DNA from: Pararhodobacter sp. CCB-MM2
GTDB lineage: Bacteria; Pseudomonadota; Alphaproteobacteria; Rhodobacterales; Rhodobacteraceae
Direction of reading: 5' to 3'
DNA length: 64,000 nucleotides
Assembly: GCF_001691415.1 (NCBI RefSeq)
Contig: NZ_LRRR01000005.1
Location: 1 to 64,000 of the forward strand
Shown: positions 61,258 through 64,000 of the stretch, one piece after another
Layout of the letters: each line of letters begins with the position of its first letter
Numbering within the stretch: position 1 is the first letter of the stretch
Made by a program: the position numbers and the translations under genes
Notes under the pieces: generated by a model
What the model was told of the DNA's origin: nothing
Database searches by the model: none
What the model saw: only the letters and a program-made list of their open reading frames with translations

Positions 61258-63528
61258 ATGAGCCGTTTCGCTGCCCCCATCGCCGAGCAGATCTGGGACA
61301 TGAAATACCGTCTAAAGGACGGCGACGGGAAACCGCTCGATACGAATCTGGAGGACAGCTGGCGCCGTGTCGCTCGTGACCTCGCCCGCGTTGAAAAAGA
61401 GCCCACGGTCTGGGAAGACCGATTCTATACCGCGCTGGAAGACTTCCGCTTCCTGCCCGCCGGCCGCATCCTTGCCGGCGCCGGCACCGGCCGTACCGTC
61501 ACCCTGTTCAACTGCTTTGTCATGGGCACGATCCCCGACAGCATGGGCGGCATCTTCGACATGCTGAAGGAAGCCGCGCTGACCATGCAGCAGGGCGGCG
61601 GCATCGGCTATGACTTCTCGACCATCCGCCCCAAGGGCGCGCCGGTCGCGGGCGTGGCCGCCGATGCCTCGGGTCCGCTGTCGTTCATGGATGTCTGGGA
61701 CGCGATGTGCCGCACCATCATGTCCGCCGGCTCGCGCCGCGGGGCGATGATGGCAACGATGCGTTGCGACCACCCGGATGTGGAGCAGTTCATCGAGGCC
61801 AAGCAGGATTCGGCCCGTCTGCGCATGTTCAACCTCTCGGTTCTGGTCACCGACCCGTTCATGGAAGCGGTCAAGGCCGACGGCCCGTGGGATCTGGTCT
61901 ACAATGGCCGCGTGTTCCGCACCGTGCAGGCGCGCGATCTGTGGAACAAGATCATGCGCGCGACTTATGATTTCGCCGAGCCGGGCGTGATCTTCATCGA
62001 CCGCATCAACAAGGCCAACAACCTCAACTACGTCGAGACCATTGCCGCCACCAACCCCTGCGGCGAGCAGCCCCTGCCCCCCTATGGCGCCTGCCTCCTC
62101 GGCTCGATCAACCTCGCCCGTCTGGTCCGCGCGCCCTATGACGCGGATGCCGGCATCGACGAGGCCGAGCTGGACGAACTGGTCCGCACCGCTGTGCGCA
62201 TGATGGACAATGTCGTCGACGCCTCGCGCTTCCCGCTGGAGCAGCAGGCACAGGAGGCCGCAGCCAAGCGCCGGATCGGTCTCGGCGTAACCGGCCTTGC
62301 CGATGCGCTGTTGATGATGGGCCTGCGCTATGGCTCGGACGAGGCGGTCGCCCAGACCGAGGCCTGGATGAAAGCCATTGCCCGTGCGTCCTATCTGGCC
62401 TCGGTCGATCTGGCGAAGGAAAAAGGCGCCTTCCCGCTGTTCGATGCCGAGAAATACCTCGCCTCGGGCAACATGATGCAGATGGATGACGATGTGCGCG
62501 AGGCGATCCGCACCCACGGCATCCGCAACGCCTTGCTGACCTCGATCGCGCCAACCGGCACGATCAGCCTCTATGCCGGCAATGTCTCCTCGGGGATCGA
62601 GCCCGTCTTCGCCTATGCCTACAAGCGCAAGGTCCTGCAAAAGGACGGCTCGCGCACCGAGGAAGAGGTCGTCGACTACGCCGTCAGCCTCTGGCGCGAG
62701 AAATTCGGTGACAAGGAATTGCCGGAGCATTTCGTCTCGGCCCAGACGCTGGCGCCGATGGACCATGTGAAAATGCAGGCGGCGGCGCAGAAATGGATCG
62801 ACAGCTCCATTTCCAAGACCATCAACTGCCCGGAAGACATCAGCTTCGAGGGTTTCAAGGACGTCTACATGGCGGCCTGGGACATGGGCTGCAAAGGCTG
62901 CACCACCTACCGTCCGAACGCGGTCACCGGCTCGGTCCTGACCGTGAGCGAAAGCTTGGACGCCGCGCCGCAACCGGCGGAAACGGGTGGCGAGGTGATC
63001 TACCTGTCGGAGCCGCTGGATCGTCCCGAGGCGCTGGAAGGCTCGACCTACAAGCTGAAATGGCCGGTGAGCGAGCATGCGATCTACATCACCGTCAACG
63101 ACATCGTCGTCGGTGGCCATCGGCGTCCGTTCGAAGTGTTTATCAACTCGAAGAACATGGAGCATTACGCCTGGACCGTGGCGCTGACGCGGATGATCTC
63201 GGCGGTGTTCCGGCGCGGGGGCGACATCTCCTTCGTCGTCGAGGAGCTGAAGGCCGTGTTCGACCCGCGCGGCGGCGCCTGGATGCAGGGCAAATACGTC
63301 CCGTCGATCCTCGCTGCGATCGGCGGCGTGATCGAGGAGCACCTCGTGGCCATCGGCTTCATCGAGGGCGCGGGTCTTGGGCTGAAGTCCGACCCCAAGG
63401 CCGGCGCAGCGGTCGCGGTGGCCGGTGGCGCAAAGCCCAAGTCCTGCCCGAGCTGCGGCGCCTATGAACTGGTGATGATCGAGGGCTGCATGACCTGCCG
63501 CGCCTGTGGTCATTCGAAATGCGGCTGA
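61258..63528 (+). CDS. nrdJ: Adenosylcobalamin-dependent ribonucleotide reductase, class II
   Basis: A 756-residue class II ribonucleotide reductase of the cobalamin-dependent (NrdJ) type. It makes deoxyribonucleotides with or without oxygen using adenosylcobalamin. Visible: the N-terminal cone region, the conserved LFNCFVMG and the active-site NPCGEQPLPPYGACLLG with its Cys and Glu, the SIAPTGTIS loop, a TSCPD-like domain (about 580-700), and a C-terminal zinc-binding-like CPSCGAYELVMIEGCMTCRACGHSKCG holding the redox Cys pair. No inteins. No cobalamin riboswitch was recognised upstream. A NrdR-like CCCCATATGTGG palindrome lies 130 bp upstream but is not convincing. Confidence 0.95.
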   Translation: MSRFAAPIAEQIWDMKYRLKDGDGKPLDTNLEDSWRRVARDLARVEKEPTVWEDRFYTALEDFRFLPAGRILAGAGTGRTVTLFNCFVMGTIPDSMGGIFDMLKEAALTMQQGGGIGYDFSTIRPKGAPVAGVAADASGPLSFMDVWDAMCRTIMSAGSRRGAMMATMRCDHPDVEQFIEAKQDSARLRMFNLSVLVTDPFMEAVKADGPWDLVYNGRVFRTVQARDLWNKIMRATYDFAEPGVIFIDRINKANNLNYVETIAATNPCGEQPLPPYGACLLGSINLARLVRAPYDADAGIDEAELDELVRTAVRMMDNVVDASRFPLEQQAQEAAAKRRIGLGVTGLADALLMMGLRYGSDEAVAQTEAWMKAIARASYLASVDLAKEKGAFPLFDAEKYLASGNMMQMDDDVREAIRTHGIRNALLTSIAPTGTISLYAGNVSSGIEPVFAYAYKRKVLQKDGSRTEEEVVDYAVSLWREKFGDKELPEHFVSAQTLAPMDHVKMQAAAQKWIDSSISKTINCPEDISFEGFKDVYMAAWDMGCKGCTTYRPNAVTGSVLTVSESLDAAPQPAETGGEVIYLSEPLDRPEALEGSTYKLKWPVSEHAIYITVNDIVVGGHRRPFEVFINSKNMEHYAWTVALTRMISAVFRRGGDISFVVEELKAVFDPRGGAWMQGKYVPSILAAIGGVIEEHLVAIGFIEGAGLGLKSDPKAGAAVAVAGGAKPKSCPSCGAYELVMIEGCMTCRACGHSKCG

Positions 63529-63649
63529 GGCGTTGACAGGCAAAGTTATTGTATTGTCACCACCAATTAGTGGCAATCGGCGGGCTTCAAATGTCAATTT
63601 GCCAAGCGAATAAGGTCAATCGGGCGCATGCGACCGATTCTTCATTTGT

Positions 63650-63916
63650 CCGCCCTTTTTTGCGTGAATGAGGCTTCGACCTCGTCCAGAGGGACTTAGG
63701 CACCGTGAATGGCCGACAAAAGCGGCCTTTGACCACGTCGCTGTTTGGTTACGGAGGGTGATTGGCGCCCGCGGCCCGATCGCGCGAAAGGATCCGGGCT
63801 CAGGCCCCGCGTTTCTCGCTGGGACCGGATCATCGCCTGCTTCAAGGAGCGGGTTGAAGTCGCCGCGCGACAGAGGCGCTTGGGCCGAGATGCGGCGTTC
63901 ACGCAAAAAAGGGCGG
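63650..63916. repeat. 19-bp inverted repeat, arms 229 bp apart
   Basis: The left arm CCGCCCTTTTTTGCGTGAA (63650-63668) is the exact reverse complement of the right arm at 63898-63916. It is the only long inverted repeat noticed. No target duplication or transposase is visible. The right arm is part of the terminator hairpin, so the repeat may reflect two copies of a terminator or a small inverted-repeat element. Confidence 0.55.
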
Positions 63917-63933
63917 CTTGCGCCGCCCTTTTT
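63906..63933 (+). terminator. Strong intrinsic terminator before the window end
   Basis: A perfect 12-bp stem (AAAAAGGGCGGC at 63906-63917, GCCGCCCTTTTT at 63922-63933) with loop TTGC. It may end nrdJ read-through or an unseen small RNA transcribed from the intergenic region. Confidence 0.8.
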
Positions 63934-63957
63934 CAAGGAACCTTTCATTCTCATGGG

Positions 63958-64000
63958 ATGATCGACGATGGGACACCCCAGCGTCACTTCTATCGAAGGC
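63958..64000 (+). CDS. Start of a gene cut by the window edge (possible tRNA methyltransferase TrmB)
   Basis: ATG at 63958 opens the frame MIDDGTPQRHFYRR, which continues out of the window. The QRHFYRR pattern is similar to the N-terminus of some tRNA (guanine-N7-)-methyltransferase TrmB proteins of this order, but 14 residues cannot decide. The ribosome site is not clear. Confidence 0.35.
   Translation, partial: MIDDGTPQRHFYRR

Larger units (their letters stand above)
63529..63957. other. 429-bp intergenic region after nrdJ
   Basis: No convincing gene. Frames on both strands lack the strong G/C third-position bias of neighbours. It contains a 19-bp inverted repeat (63650-63668 and 63898-63916), an intrinsic terminator (63906-63933), and an inverted AATCGG/CCGATT pair (63618-63639). 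It may hold a small RNA or a mobile-element remnant; no evidence decides between these. Confidence 0.6.

Noticed and set aside
63668-63961. 97-codon plus-strand frame after nrdJ
   Set aside because: Third positions lack the G/C bias of true genes here and the frame runs through a strong terminator.
63616-63987. 123-codon minus-strand frame after nrdJ
   Set aside because: No ribosome site, poor codon pattern, and it crosses the terminator and inverted repeat.

Overview
The window is a high-GC stretch of chromosome that looks like an alphaproteobacterium of the order Rhodobacterales. Grounds for this: phoU-phoB downstream of a PAS-type phoR, a cobalamin-dependent class II ribonucleotide reductase beside a DUF1489 gene, a perfect EcfG-type promoter, HWE-family histidine kinase signalling, many ABC/TRAP/TTT uptake systems, and two copies of a GC-rich intergenic palindrome of a kind common in this order. 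Placement below order is not possible from sequence alone. I saw no tRNA, rRNA, CRISPR, transposase or phage gene; the window reads as ordinary chromosome rich in nutrient-uptake and catabolic operons.

Region by region. 1-14160: a class IV aminotransferase; phoR-phoU-phoB (minus strand, without pstSCAB between them, with two Pho-box-like sites); an EEP-family hydrolase, a HpaI-type aldolase and a group II PLP decarboxylase; then small metabolic and stress genes (glutathione peroxidase translationally linked to a histone-deacetylase-like hydrolase that apparently starts with CTG, a DUF7282 protein, an ArsR-type regulator with a perfect operator facing a NIPSNAP/ABM pair, a cupin, a metallophosphoesterase). 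14161-14949: a secreted protein built of about 12 copies of a nine-residue xPEG motif.

15044-27854: a catabolic island. On the minus strand is a 2-aminobenzoyl-CoA type operon (CoA ligase, bifunctional monooxygenase/reductase, SDR, enoyl-CoA hydratase, acyl-CoA dehydrogenase, RidA, tautomerase). Divergent from it are a MarR regulator and a complete LivKHMGF-type ABC importer. Related ACTTGAAA-containing sites lie in both promoter regions. The simplest reading is uptake and aerobic CoA-dependent breakdown of anthranilate or a related aromatic acid.

27933-40722: xylose isomerase, a NagZ-like GH3 enzyme, two sulfatases and a peptide/oligosaccharide-type ABC importer in which one permease is fused to one ATPase, with a LysR regulator. 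This reads as a sulfated-glycan or sulfated-sugar utilisation locus. 40914-54329: three further uptake loci: an AraC-regulated tripartite tricarboxylate transporter with an esterase inserted between tctC and tctB; an IclR/EamA/FAD-oxidoreductase/SDR operon; and, facing it, a TakP-like TRAP transporter with a metallo-beta-lactamase-fold protein lacking the usual D-H metal ligands.

54406-60638: a signalling operon (membrane GAF hybrid kinase with three receivers, CheR, and a receiver-PAS-HWE kinase-receiver protein) next to a DUF1328 membrane peptide under a perfect EcfG promoter, suggesting a link to the general stress response. 60686-64000: DUF1489, class II ribonucleotide reductase, a roughly 430-bp non-coding region with a 19-bp inverted repeat and a strong terminator, and the first codons of another gene at the window edge.
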